A stretch of DNA of 64,000 nucleotides from Leifsonia poae (lineage in GTDB: Bacteria > Actinomycetota > Actinomycetes > Actinomycetales > Microbacteriaceae). The position numbers and the translations under genes were made by a program. Of the stretch, positions 55,032 to 63,785 are shown piece by piece (positions within the stretch are counted from its first letter, which is position 1; each line of letters starts with the position of its first letter). The notes beneath the pieces were generated by a model that saw only the letters and a program-made list of their open reading frames with translations, ran no database searches and was not told the origin of the DNA. The stretch covers positions 3,348,001-3,412,000 of the forward strand of contig NZ_JAIHLP010000002.1 of the NCBI RefSeq assembly GCF_020009625.1, given 5' to 3'.

Positions 55032-56084
55032 ATGACCGAAACCCGCGCAAAGCGTGCCCTGATCACCGGTATCACCGGTCAGGACGGCAGCTACCTCGCC
55101 GAACTCCTGCTCAGCAAAGGTTATGAGGTCCACGGTCTGATCCGTCGCGCCTCCACGTTCAACACCGCGCGCATCGACCACCTGTACACCGACCCGCACG
55201 TCGCGGGAACGCGGCTGTTCCTCCACTACGGCGACCTGAGCGACGGATCCCGCCTGGCGACCCTGCTCGACTCCGTCAAGCCGGACGAGGTCTACAACCT
55301 GGCCGCGCAGTCGCATGTCCGGGTGAGCTTCGACGAACCCGAGTACACCGGCAATTCGACCGGTCTGGGCTCCATCCGTCTGCTCGAGGCCATCCGTATG
55401 GTCGGCCTCGACTGCCGCTACTACCAGGCGTCGAGCTCCGAGATGTTCGGCGCGACCCCGCCGCCGCAGAACGAGGAGACACCGTTCTATCCGCGTTCCC
55501 CGTACGGCGCAGCGAAGGTCTACTCCTACTGGGTGACCCGCAACTACCGCGAGGGCTACGGGATGTTCGCCGTCAACGGCATCCTCTTCAACCACGAGTC
55601 CCCCCGTCGCGGCGAGACCTTCGTGACACGCAAGATCACGCGCGCGGTCGCCCGCATCAAGGCCGGCCAGCAGAGCGAGCTGTTCATGGGGAACCTCGAC
55701 GCCGTCCGCGACTGGGGATACGCACCCGAGTACGTCGAAGCCATGTGGCGCATGCTGCAGCACGACGAGCCCACCGACTATGTCGTCGCCACCGGAACGG
55801 ACTACACGGTCAGGGACTTCCTGCAGTTCTCGTTCGAGCACGCCGGTCTCGACTGGGAGAAGTACGTCAGGTTCGATGAGCGCTACCTCCGCCCCACCGA
55901 GGTCGATGCGCTCGTCGGAGACGCAGGGAAGGCCGAGCGCCTGCTCGGCTGGGTGCCGACGGTGAAGACCCCGGAGCTCGCCCGCCTCATGGTCGACGCC
56001 GACATCGAAGCGCTCGACGCGGCCGGCCGCCCCTGGATCGACACGGTCACGGTCGGGCCGTGGGCGCCGGCCCCGCAGATCTAG
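55032..56084 (+). CDS. gmd: GDP-mannose 4,6-dehydratase
   Basis: Makes GDP-4-keto-6-deoxymannose, the Fcl substrate. 350 residues. [48 protein letters not shown], the catalytic SSSEMFG and [10 protein letters not shown], and [17 protein letters not shown] are all diagnostic. ATG 55032 has a GGTGGAGA ribosome binding site. GDP-mannose itself must come from manB/manC outside the window. Confidence 0.96.
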   Translation: MTETRAKRALITGITGQDGSYLAELLLSKGYEVHGLIRRASTFNTARIDHLYTDPHVAGTRLFLHYGDLSDGSRLATLLDSVKPDEVYNLAAQSHVRVSFDEPEYTGNSTGLGSIRLLEAIRMVGLDCRYYQASSSEMFGATPPPQNEETPFYPRSPYGAAKVYSYWVTRNYREGYGMFAVNGILFNHESPRRGETFVTRKITRAVARIKAGQQSELFMGNLDAVRDWGYAPEYVEAMWRMLQHDEPTDYVVATGTDYTVRDFLQFSFEHAGLDWEKYVRFDERYLRPTEVDALVGDAGKAERLLGWVPTVKTPELARLMVDADIEALDAAGRPWIDTVTVGPWAPAPQI

Positions 56085-56142
56085 TCCGCGCTCGACGCTC
56101 TCCGCGCACACATCGCCGCGGGTCGCATCCGAATAGCTAAGG

Positions 56143-56154
56143 TAGTCTTTCCCC
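56143..56154 (+). promoter_or_regulatory. Leaderless promoter, ABC flippase gene
   Basis: TAGTCT (56143-56148), 6-nt spacer, ATG 56155. Confidence 0.55.
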
Positions 56155-57975
56155 ATGTTTCACGCGGTCCGGTTGTCTCTGCGATTCATGACCCGGGCAG
56201 AGCGAACGAAGTATTTCGTGCTCGTCCTCGGCCGGACACTGTCCGGCATTCTCGACGTCGTCGGGGTGTTCCTGATCGGCATCATCGCGACCATCGGGAC
56301 TTCGTCGCTGGGCGGTTCGTCCTCGTCGTCCTCATCGCCGGTCGAGTTCCTCGGTTTCACCCTCCCGCCGATCAACGGGACGTCGATCCTCTGGCTCGTG
56401 GTCATCGTGCTCGTCGTCTTCGTCGGCAAATCCGCGCTCGCCATCTTCCTCTCGCGCAGGCTCGCCTTCCACATCGCGACGGTCGAGGCGCGGAATGCGA
56501 AGGTGATCGCCGAGTTCCTGCTGCACGGCTCGCTCGACGACGCCAAACGGTTCTCCAAGGCGGAGTTCCAATTCGCCATCACCGGCTCGACCAGCTCGGC
56601 GTATAGCGGGCTCATGAACGCCTCCGCGACGATCGTCAGCGAGGGGTTCCTGCTCGTACTGGTCTCGGCGGCGTTCTTCTTCGTCGATCCGGTCGCCGCC
56701 CTCTTCGCGATCCTCTACTTCGTCGGAATCGCTCTGGTGATCCAGGTGCTCATCGGGCGCACCCTCCGTCGGGCCGGACGTGATGCCAGTGAAGGGACGA
56801 TCGGCTCCACGAACGTGATCAGCGACAGCCTCGACACCTTCCGCGAGCTGTCGGTCATGGGCAAGCAGGATTTCTACATCGACCGGCTCGCCACCTCGCG
56901 CACGCGATTGGCGCGGAGCAGCGCGACGTTCGCGTTCATGGGCGGGATGCCGCGCTACGTGATCGAGACCGCGCTCATCGTCGGCGTCGTGGCCCTCGTC
57001 GCCCAGCAGTTCTTGACGAACGGTCTCGCCGGCGGCGTGGTCGTCCTCGGTGTCTTCCTCACGGGCGGGATGCGCATCATGGCCTCGCTGCTCCCGTTGC
57101 AGAACTCGTTCGCCCAGATCCGCATCTACCTGGAACAGGCGAAGATGGCGCACGCGCTCCTCGCCGAAGAGCAGGAACTGGTGAAGCCCGACCGGAACCG
57201 TGCCGCGGTCGATCTCGGCCATCACGATGTGAGCGGGCTCCCGGTCATCATCGACCGGGCGAGCTTCGCGTATCCCGGAGAGACCGGGAAGGCCCTCGAT
57301 GACGTCTCGATCTCGGTCGAGCCCGGATCGTTCGCCGCGGTCATCGGCCCGTCCGGAGCGGGGAAGACCACGCTGGTCGACCTGCTGCTCGGGCTCGTCC
57401 TCCCCGATGATGGGACGGTCCTCATCGGCAGCGTCGACCCGCTCGAGGTGCGGTTCGCCGCCCCCGGCATGGTGTCGTACGTTCCGCAGAAACCGGGAAT
57501 GGTTTCAGGCACCATCGCTGAGAACATCGCTCTCGGCTATGACGCGGGGGACATCGACAGAAAACGTCTCGCGCAGGTGATCGAGGCGGCCTACCTGACC
57601 GAGTTCATCGCAACGCTTCCCGAGGGCGCCGACACCTCGGTCGGAAAGCAGGTCAACTCGCTCAGCGGCGGGCAGATCCAGCGCATCGGACTGGCGAGGG
57701 CACTGTACTCGGATCCCCGCCTCCTCATCATGGACGAGGCGACGAGCGCTCTCGACGCCGGGTCCGAGGCCTTCATCAGCGAGAGCCTCAAGCGCCTGCA
57801 CGGTCACGTGACCGTCATCGTGATCGCCCACCGGCTCTCGACCGTGCAGCACGCCGACAACGTCTACGTCATGGAGGCCGGCCGGGTCAGCGCCCAGGGC
57901 GACTTCAAGTCGCTCATCGCCGAGGTTCCCATGGTCGCCGAGTATGTCAAGCTCATGGCCATCGACGAGAGTTGA
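56155..57975 (+). CDS. ABC transporter, fused membrane and ATPase domains (PglK/MsbA-like flippase)
   Basis: 606-residue type IV half-exporter that should work as a homodimer. Six hydrophobic helices fill residues about 20-320, the first loop being serine-rich (GGSSSSSSS-like run). The ATPase has Walker A GPSGAGKTT at 398-406, LSGGQIQRIGLARAL and LLIMDEATSALD. PglK, of the same architecture, flips lipid-linked oligosaccharides; the position between gmd and an aminosugar set supports that role. It would be a second ATP-driven glycan exporter besides the Wzm/Wzt pair. Confidence 0.88.
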   Translation: MFHAVRLSLRFMTRAERTKYFVLVLGRTLSGILDVVGVFLIGIIATIGTSSLGGSSSSSSSPVEFLGFTLPPINGTSILWLVVIVLVVFVGKSALAIFLSRRLAFHIATVEARNAKVIAEFLLHGSLDDAKRFSKAEFQFAITGSTSSAYSGLMNASATIVSEGFLLVLVSAAFFFVDPVAALFAILYFVGIALVIQVLIGRTLRRAGRDASEGTIGSTNVISDSLDTFRELSVMGKQDFYIDRLATSRTRLARSSATFAFMGGMPRYVIETALIVGVVALVAQQFLTNGLAGGVVVLGVFLTGGMRIMASLLPLQNSFAQIRIYLEQAKMAHALLAEEQELVKPDRNRAAVDLGHHDVSGLPVIIDRASFAYPGETGKALDDVSISVEPGSFAAVIGPSGAGKTTLVDLLLGLVLPDDGTVLIGSVDPLEVRFAAPGMVSYVPQKPGMVSGTIAENIALGYDAGDIDRKRLAQVIEAAYLTEFIATLPEGADTSVGKQVNSLSGGQIQRIGLARALYSDPRLLIMDEATSALDAGSEAFISESLKRLHGHVTVIVIAHRLSTVQHADNVYVMEAGRVSAQGDFKSLIAEVPMVAEYVKLMAIDES

Positions 57976-58007
57976 TCGTGCGTGCCGACCGCGATTCGCA
58001 CGGGGGC

Positions 58008-58039
58008 GAGATGTCCAGGTGGTGGAACGTCTGGATCTC
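58008..58039 (+). other. Bulged hairpin between flippase and aminotransferase genes
   Basis: GAGAT-gt-CCAG (58008-58018) pairs with CTGG-ATCTC (58031-58039) around a 12-nt loop, nine pairs with a 2-nt bulge. No T run follows. It may be a weak terminator or a leader element; a TAGGGT hexamer lies just after it, about 70 nt before the aminotransferase start. Confidence 0.35.
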
Positions 58040-58119
58040 TCCTAGGGTCGGTGGGGGAACCGGATCCGCTGCGCATGCAGCATCGCCCATCGTCGTAGTC
58101 AGAGAGATTGCGAGGCCTC

Positions 58120-59229
58120 GTGCCCGACACCGTTAGCCCTGTCCCCTTCAACGACCTCTCCCGGACCCCCGCGGCCCGCGCGGAGGAGATCGCGGCAGCG
58201 ATCTCGGACGTTCTCGCCAGCGGCTGGTATGTGATGGGTCCGCAGCATGACCGGCTGCAGGTCGAGCTCGCCGAGTATCTGGGCGTCAGCGACGCCGTGC
58301 TCGTGGGGAACGGGACGGATGCGCTTGAGCTCGGACTCGCCGCGCTCGGGGTCGCACAGGGCGACCTCGTCCTGACCGCGGCCAACGCTGGAGCGTACAC
58401 CTCGGTCGCCACTCGTCTGCTCGGAGCCACCCCGGTGTACGCGGACATCTCCGCGGAAACGATGCTTGTCACGCCGGAGACGCTCGAGGAGTCGCTCGCG
58501 AGGCTGGACCAGGCTCCGAAAGCATTCGTCATCACCCACCTGTACGGTGCGCTCGCCCGGGTGGAGGAACTCGTGGCCGTCGCCCATCGTCATGGCATCG
58601 CCGTGCTGGAAGACTGCGCCCAGTCCATCGGTGCTCGGTTCGGCGCCCGCGCGGGCGGCACGTTCGGCGACATCGCGACGACGAGCTTCTACCCGACCAA
58701 GAACCTCGGCGCCCTCGGCGACGGCGGAGCGGTCTTCACCGACCGGCCGGAACTCGCGGAGTCCGTTCGACGGATGCGCCAATACGGCTGGGACTCGAAG
58801 TACCACGTCGCGCACGATCACGGTCGCAACTCCCGGATGGACGAGATGCAGGCGGCGATCCTGCGTGTCAAGCTTCCCCACCTCGACGCCGCGAACGCGC
58901 GGCGCCGCGAGATCCACGCCGCCTATGAGACCGCCGGCGGGGCGGCCACACTCGTCAACTCGGCGTCCGGGTCGTTCAATGCGCATCTGGCGGTACTCAC
59001 GAGCGAGAGCCGCGACCGGCACCGCTTGGCACTCCGGGAGCGCGGTATCGGCACCGATGTGCACTATCCGATCCCCGACCACCGGCAGTCGTTCCCCGGC
59101 GCCCCTGCGGCCCACCTGGAACTCCCAGTGACCGACTGGGCCGCCGGAGTGGTCTTCTCGGTTCCGATGTTCCCCGAGCTGACCGACGACGAGGTCTCGC
59201 GGGTGTGCGACGCGCTCGCGAGTCTGTGA
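58120..59229 (+). CDS. DegT/DnrJ/EryC1-family sugar aminotransferase
   Basis: PLP enzyme that aminates a keto sugar nucleotide. 369 residues. PFNDLSRTPAARAEEIAAAI at the N-terminus and GNGTDALELGL (cofactor phosphate) fit the FdtB/QdtB/TylB group; HLYGALARVEEL and EDCAQSIGARF follow, and the PLP lysine is K194 in SFYPTKNLGALGDGGAV. The next gene is a 3,4-ketoisomerase, so the substrate is most likely dTDP-3-keto-6-deoxyhexose and the product a dTDP-3-amino-3,6-dideoxyhexose. GTG 58120 chosen; TTG 58108 also possible. Confidence 0.88.
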   Translation: MPDTVSPVPFNDLSRTPAARAEEIAAAISDVLASGWYVMGPQHDRLQVELAEYLGVSDAVLVGNGTDALELGLAALGVAQGDLVLTAANAGAYTSVATRLLGATPVYADISAETMLVTPETLEESLARLDQAPKAFVITHLYGALARVEELVAVAHRHGIAVLEDCAQSIGARFGARAGGTFGDIATTSFYPTKNLGALGDGGAVFTDRPELAESVRRMRQYGWDSKYHVAHDHGRNSRMDEMQAAILRVKLPHLDAANARRREIHAAYETAGGAATLVNSASGSFNAHLAVLTSESRDRHRLALRERGIGTDVHYPIPDHRQSFPGAPAAHLELPVTDWAAGVVFSVPMFPELTDDEVSRVCDALASL

Positions 59230-59236
59230 CGGAACC

Positions 59237-59662
59237 GTGGCGAACGAAGAGATGAGTGCGGCCGGTGCGGCCGGCCTGGTGGAGCTGCGCGAGGTCGTCG
59301 ATGCACGGGGCTCCCTCATCGTCGCGGAGGTCCGTTCTCAGCTGCCGTTCGCCGCAGAGCGGATCTTCATCATCTCGGGCGTGCCCGAAGGCGAGCCGCG
59401 CGGCATCCACGCCCACCGGGAATGCCAGCAGTTCCTGATCTGCGTGAACGGTTCGGCGAAGGCGATGTTCGACGACGGGGATCGTCGTCGCGTCGTCACC
59501 TTGAACAGGGCGTCGCAGGGGCTTTACATGCCCGCCATGACGTGGGGGACACAGTACGACTACTCGCCGGATGCCGTCCTTGTGGTTCTGGCATCCCATC
59601 CGTACGATGCGGGGGACTACATCCACGACTACGATGAGTTCCTCGCGCTGAAGGAAGGCTAA
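59237..59662 (+). CDS. dTDP-4-keto-6-deoxyhexose 3,4-ketoisomerase (FdtA/QdtA/Tyl1a-like cupin)
   Basis: 141-residue single-domain cupin. RGSLIVAEV near the N-terminus, catalytic histidines H58 and H60 in RGIHAHRECQQF, and WGTQYDYSPDAVLVVLASHPYDAGDYIHDYDEF at the end (read as separate motifs) match sugar 3,4-ketoisomerases that act on the RmlB product. It supplies the 3-keto substrate for the aminotransferase encoded 7 bp upstream. Whether the product has gluco or galacto configuration cannot be told. GTG 59237 chosen; ATG 59252 is an internal alternative. Confidence 0.87.
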   Translation: MANEEMSAAGAAGLVELREVVDARGSLIVAEVRSQLPFAAERIFIISGVPEGEPRGIHAHRECQQFLICVNGSAKAMFDDGDRRRVVTLNRASQGLYMPAMTWGTQYDYSPDAVLVVLASHPYDAGDYIHDYDEFLALKEG

Positions 59663-59670
59663 GCATTCCC

Positions 59671-60444
59671 ATGTCCGTCGTTTCGAGCTCATTGCGAATG
59701 GCCTCTCAAGTCGCCCCGAAACTGTCGAGCCGAATTCTGGCCTCCAGCGGATACACGCTCGACATCGACCGATTCGGTCCGGATGCGTTCTCGGTCTGGA
59801 ACGAACGGACGGCGGCACGGCAGGACAAGGCCTGGCAGCCCCTTGTCGCGGCCGCGAAGGCCGGCAAGCCCCGGGAAGACGTCGCGGTCCTGGAACGGCT
59901 GCTGAGACCGATCCTGGCGGCTGCGCCGGAGTCCACGATTCTCGAGGTGGGTTGCGGGGGAGGATACATCTCCGAGATCCTTCGCACCTGGTTCCCGGAC
60001 ATCCACTACACCGGGGTCGACATCTCTGGTGCGATGGTCGAACTGGCGCGCAGGCACTACCCGTCAAGGGAGTTCCGGGTCGGGAGCGCCTATGAGCTGA
60101 CAGATGCCGACGACAGCGTCGACATCGTGGTCGACGGTGTCGCCCTGCTGCACATGCCCGGATGGAAGACCTCGCTCGAGGAGTACACCCGGGTGGCCAG
60201 AACCTCCATCGTCCTGCACGGGCTGACCCTGACCGACGAGGCAGAGACGACCCGTTTCGCCAAGTACGCATACGGGCAGCCCTCACTCGAGCTGGTCTTC
60301 AACCGGGGCGAGCTGCTCGGCGAATGCGGGCGCCTCGGGCTCGAGGTCGTCGAGACGGGTTCCGGCCTCGACTATGACCTGGGGGAGTACATCGGCATCC
60401 CGTCGGTGTCCGAATCCTGGGTGCTGCGGGTCCCCGCGGCCTGA
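59671..60444 (+). CDS. Class I SAM-dependent methyltransferase
   Basis: 257-residue methyltransferase with SAM motif LEVGCGGGY (91-99), acidic loop TGVDISGAMVELARRHY and HMPGW as motif IV region. It begins 8 bp after the ketoisomerase, so all three genes form one operon. By context it may N-methylate the 3-amino group or O-methylate the finished sugar; a 3-N-acetyltransferase, which would make Fuc3NAc or Qui3NAc, is not seen. C-terminal sequence shows no clear likeness to known N,N-dimethyltransferases, so substrate is open. Confidence 0.82.
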   Translation: MSVVSSSLRMASQVAPKLSSRILASSGYTLDIDRFGPDAFSVWNERTAARQDKAWQPLVAAAKAGKPREDVAVLERLLRPILAAAPESTILEVGCGGGYISEILRTWFPDIHYTGVDISGAMVELARRHYPSREFRVGSAYELTDADDSVDIVVDGVALLHMPGWKTSLEEYTRVARTSIVLHGLTLTDEAETTRFAKYAYGQPSLELVFNRGELLGECGRLGLEVVETGSGLDYDLGEYIGIPSVSESWVLRVPAA

Positions 60445-60461
60445 GCGGCCGGCTCCGGCGG

Positions 60462-61505
60462 CTATCGGCCGGAGTGCTCCAGCTCGCTCTCCGACACTGC
60501 GTTGCGCGTCGCGACGGAGACGCGATCGACGGCCGCCCGCTGGAGCCGGAAGACGGTTCCCCGCAGGCCGTTGCCGCGAGCGGACACCGCGGGCTTCGGC
60601 GCATGACCGCTGCCGGCGACGATCGTGTCGAAGGTGCTGAGCTTCGCGAGGTAGGGAACGTACACCGCTTCGCGCAGGATGCGTCCCAGCCGGCTCCCGT
60701 AGACGAGCTGGCTCGTGACGAACCAGTGACCGAACCGTCGGATGCCGTGGAAGTGGAAGAACACGAGCGGGTCTCTGCCGTCGACGATGACGCGCGGTCG
60801 AGCACCGGCCACCGACTGGACGGACAGGTCGTGCCGACCGGTGTTCCAGGGCGCAAGATTCAGCCCCCCGCCCTGCAGGGAGACGACGCCCCCGAAAAGC
60901 TTCTCGAACGAGTCCAGGTATCCCTGGTCGGCGTACTTGCCGTCGACGGGGGTGTCGTAGCACCAGTCCAGGCAGCTGTCCGCCCACCAGTCGAGGCAGG
61001 CCCGACCGTTCGCGTCGTCGCGGAAGCCGACCCATCCCACGTTGTAGCGCCCGTATTTGCTGAGACGGGACGCGAGACGCTTGGGGTAGCGATGCTCGAT
61101 GATGCCGACGGATCCCTCCCCGAGCGCATCCAGCACCAGGGCCGGGTCGTCGAAGAAGAACAGGTCGGAGTCCAGATAGACGGTGACCGAGCCCGGCGTG
61201 TTCTGAGCGTCCATGACGTAGCGCATGAGGAGCGGGGTGCAGGTGAAGTAGTACTCCATCCGTGAACGGTCCGGTTTGACCTCCGCCAGCCCGGGGTTCA
61301 CCGCTTCGAGGTCGGCCGCTGTCACCGTGTGGATCGTCGGGTCGCCGAGCTCGTCGAGGTACGCCTTCGCGGCGTCGTCGAGGCAGAGCACCCAGACGTC
61401 GGCGTCGTCGCCATGGCGGCGGAGCGAGTCGATCAGCGCCAGCCCGCGTGAGAGGTATCCGCTGTCGAAGTACGAACAGTAGCTGTGGCGGGTGGGCACG
61501 GGCAT
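60462..61505 (-). CDS. Glycosyltransferase, GT8-like
   Basis: 347-residue protein with a GT-A fold resembling family 8: YCSYFDSGYLSRGLALIDSL at the start, VTVYLDSDLFFFDDP with the metal-binding D112-S-D114, and FFHFHGIRRFGHW near 250, the C-terminal histidine region. The ATG directly abuts the stop of the dehydrogenase gene upstream (minus strand), so they form an operon, which suggests a uronic acid or related UDP-sugar donor. Confidence 0.82.
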   Translation of the reverse strand: MPVPTRHSYCSYFDSGYLSRGLALIDSLRRHGDDADVWVLCLDDAAKAYLDELGDPTIHTVTAADLEAVNPGLAEVKPDRSRMEYYFTCTPLLMRYVMDAQNTPGSVTVYLDSDLFFFDDPALVLDALGEGSVGIIEHRYPKRLASRLSKYGRYNVGWVGFRDDANGRACLDWWADSCLDWCYDTPVDGKYADQGYLDSFEKLFGGVVSLQGGGLNLAPWNTGRHDLSVQSVAGARPRVIVDGRDPLVFFHFHGIRRFGHWFVTSQLVYGSRLGRILREAVYVPYLAKLSTFDTIVAGSGHAPKPAVSARGNGLRGTVFRLQRAAVDRVSVATRNAVSESELEHSGR

Positions 61506-62765
61506 CTAGAGGCGCTCGACCGTCGGGCCGGAGAACTTGCCGGTCGCGTCGAGCACGGGTGCGCCCGCTCCGGTGATCGTCTCGGGCGCATCGCGGTAGG
61601 CGCGGTGCGCCTGAACGATGATGATCGCGTCGGCGTCGGCGCACGCCTGCTGCAGATCGACGGCTTCTGGAACGGCGACACCGTCGACGGCCCACCCGGC
61701 GACGTGCGGGTCGTTGTAGCTCAGCTCGCAGCCCATTGAGAGCAGCCGCTTGGCGAGGGGGACAGCGGGCGACTCCCGGCGATCCGAGATGTCGGCCTTG
61801 TACGTGACGCCGAGCAGCAGCACTTTCGATCCGCGGATCGCCTTGCTGCGGTCGTTGAGCATGTCCTGGACGCGCCGGCTGACGAACGTCGGCATGCTCT
61901 GGTTGATCTCTTCGGCCAGCTCGACGAACCGGAACGGTCGATCGAGTTCGGCGCGAACCTTGTACGCGAGATAGTTCGGGTCGATCGGGATGCAATGGCC
62001 GCCGACCCCCGCCGAGGGGGTGAAGGATTGGAAGCCGAACGGCTTGGTCTTGGCGGCGGCGATGACATCCCAGATGTCGATCCCCATCGCGTAGCAGAAC
62101 TGGGCCATCTCGTTGACGAGCGCGATGTTGACGTGACGGTAGGTGTTCTCGAGCAGCTTGGCCGTCTCGGCCTCGCGCGGGCCTTTGGCGGTCACCACCT
62201 GTTCGATGAACCGACTGTAGAACGCGACGGTCTTCTCGGTGCATTCCGGGGTGACGCCACCGACCACCTTGGGAGTGTTGGTGATCGTGAAATGCGCGTT
62301 ACCAGGATCGATCCGCTCCGGGGAGAACGCGAGGTGGAAGTCCTCACCGACGACGCGGCCGCCTTTCTCCAGGATCGGCTTGAGGATCTCTTCGGTGGTT
62401 CCCGGGTATGTCGTCGATTCGAGGACGACGGTCGTGCCCGTGCCCAGGTGGGCGGCGATGGTGGTCGCGGATCCGATGACCGCTGTGAGGTCGGGGCGGC
62501 CGTCCGAGTCGAGCGGGGTCGGCACGCAGATCACGACGACGTCGGCGTCGGTGATGACCGTGGGATCGGAGGTCGCTCGGAACCCGGCATCGAGCATCGC
62601 GACGATCTCGCCGTCGGACAGATCGTCGATGTGGCTTCGTCCGGCGCTCAAACCATCGACGGTACGCTGGTTCAGATCGAGCCCGACGACCTCGATTCCC
62701 GATGTCGACGCTGCCTGGGCGAGGGGGAGACCCACGTAGCCCAAGCCCACGATTACTGCTTTCAC
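61506..62765 (-). CDS. UDP-N-acetylhexosamine/UDP-sugar 6-dehydrogenase
   Basis: NAD-dependent four-electron dehydrogenase making a UDP-uronic acid, 419 residues. VKAVIVGLGYVGLPLAQAA is the NAD fold, CVPTPLDSDGRPDL and ESTTYPGTTEE follow, and the catalytic cysteine is C258 in GVGGHCIPIDPNYL. FHLAFSPERIDPGN and the short central region favour the WbpA/WecC (acetamido sugar) group over UDP-glucose dehydrogenases. GTG 62765 is preceded by AAGGAT with 7-nt spacing, a weak leaderless -10. Confidence 0.9.
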   Translation of the reverse strand: MKAVIVGLGYVGLPLAQAASTSGIEVVGLDLNQRTVDGLSAGRSHIDDLSDGEIVAMLDAGFRATSDPTVITDADVVVICVPTPLDSDGRPDLTAVIGSATTIAAHLGTGTTVVLESTTYPGTTEEILKPILEKGGRVVGEDFHLAFSPERIDPGNAHFTITNTPKVVGGVTPECTEKTVAFYSRFIEQVVTAKGPREAETAKLLENTYRHVNIALVNEMAQFCYAMGIDIWDVIAAAKTKPFGFQSFTPSAGVGGHCIPIDPNYLAYKVRAELDRPFRFVELAEEINQSMPTFVSRRVQDMLNDRSKAIRGSKVLLLGVTYKADISDRRESPAVPLAKRLLSMGCELSYNDPHVAGWAVDGVAVPEAVDLQQACADADAIIIVQAHRAYRDAPETITGAGAPVLDATGKFSGPTVERL

Positions 62766-62852
62766 AGGCCGTATCCTTAGCTCGTCATACTTGTTGCGCC
62801 GCAAATGCGCGCATTCCGCATCGAATTAGCCTACCCAACCGAAGGAAGTCCT

Positions 62853-63785
62853 GTGCGCCAGACCCCTCTCCTCATCCTCGCGTACAACCGCCCGGACAAG
62901 GTGATCGGTCTCATCGACCGGCTGCGCGAGATCAGACCGGATCGGGTGATGGTCGCTGTCGACGGTCCGAAGCCCGGCCGGCCGGCCGATGAGCGCCGCG
63001 TCGCCGAGGTGCACGCCGCCTTGGAGAGGATCGATTGGACGAGCGATGTCGAGGTGCGGCTGCGCCCGGTGAACCTCGGGCTCCGTCGAGCGGTCGTCGA
63101 CGCTGTCGACTGGGCGATCGGACTTCACGGGCAGGCCGTGATCATCGAAGAGGATGTTCTGCCCGGGCCGGACTTCCTCGACTACATGACGGGCATGCTC
63201 GACCGTTTCCGCGACGACGAGCGCGTCGCACACGTCTCCGGCTACAACGTCGTGCCGCAGGACATCCTGACGCACACGACCGGCAGCCGGTTCACGATCT
63301 ACCCCGAGTCGATCGCGTGGGCGACCTGGGACCGTGCCTGGGCGACGTTCGACCCCGAGCTCACCTGGGCGCGTTCGTGCGGCCTGGACGAGCTGGCGGC
63401 GATCACCGGCAGCCGCACGGCGGCCCTGCGGTGGAAACAGAACTTCTCGGATGCGGCGAATGAGCGGATCTCGACGTGGGCGTACCGCTGGATCGCCAGC
63501 ATGTGGTCGCAGCGCTCCTTGATCGTGTCCCCCAACCAGAACCTGGTGACCTACGCGGGCGCCGACGACGGCACCCACACGAACACCGAGCAGGCCTGGA
63601 TCGAACAACCGGTGTTCACCGGAGACGTCGAGACGCTCCTGACCGGCGAGGTGGCGATCGATGAACGCGCCGAGGAGTGGCTCAGCCGTGAGGTGTTCCA
63701 CGCGACCCCTGCCGGCATCGCCCGCGGGGTCGCCGTCTCCAGCGTGCTCGCCGCGCGCAAGCTCAAGCGGCGTCTGACCGCGTAG
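62853..63785 (+). CDS. Glycosyltransferase, GT-A fold (GT2/GNT-I-like)
   Basis: 310-residue protein: PLLILAYNRPDKVIGLIDRL, VDGPKPGRPADERR, VNLGLRRAVVDAVDW and IIEEDVLPGPDFLDYM, the acidic site of this group. WATWDRAWATFD and SPNQNLVTYAGADDGTH are conserved C-terminal parts. GTG 62853 has GAAGGAAG 5 nt upstream; ATG 62805 is less likely. Divergent from the dehydrogenase gene; its last 23 bp overlap the gene on the other strand. Confidence 0.84.
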   Translation: MRQTPLLILAYNRPDKVIGLIDRLREIRPDRVMVAVDGPKPGRPADERRVAEVHAALERIDWTSDVEVRLRPVNLGLRRAVVDAVDWAIGLHGQAVIIEEDVLPGPDFLDYMTGMLDRFRDDERVAHVSGYNVVPQDILTHTTGSRFTIYPESIAWATWDRAWATFDPELTWARSCGLDELAAITGSRTAALRWKQNFSDAANERISTWAYRWIASMWSQRSLIVSPNQNLVTYAGADDGTHTNTEQAWIEQPVFTGDVETLLTGEVAIDERAEEWLSREVFHATPAGIARGVAVSSVLAARKLKRRLTA

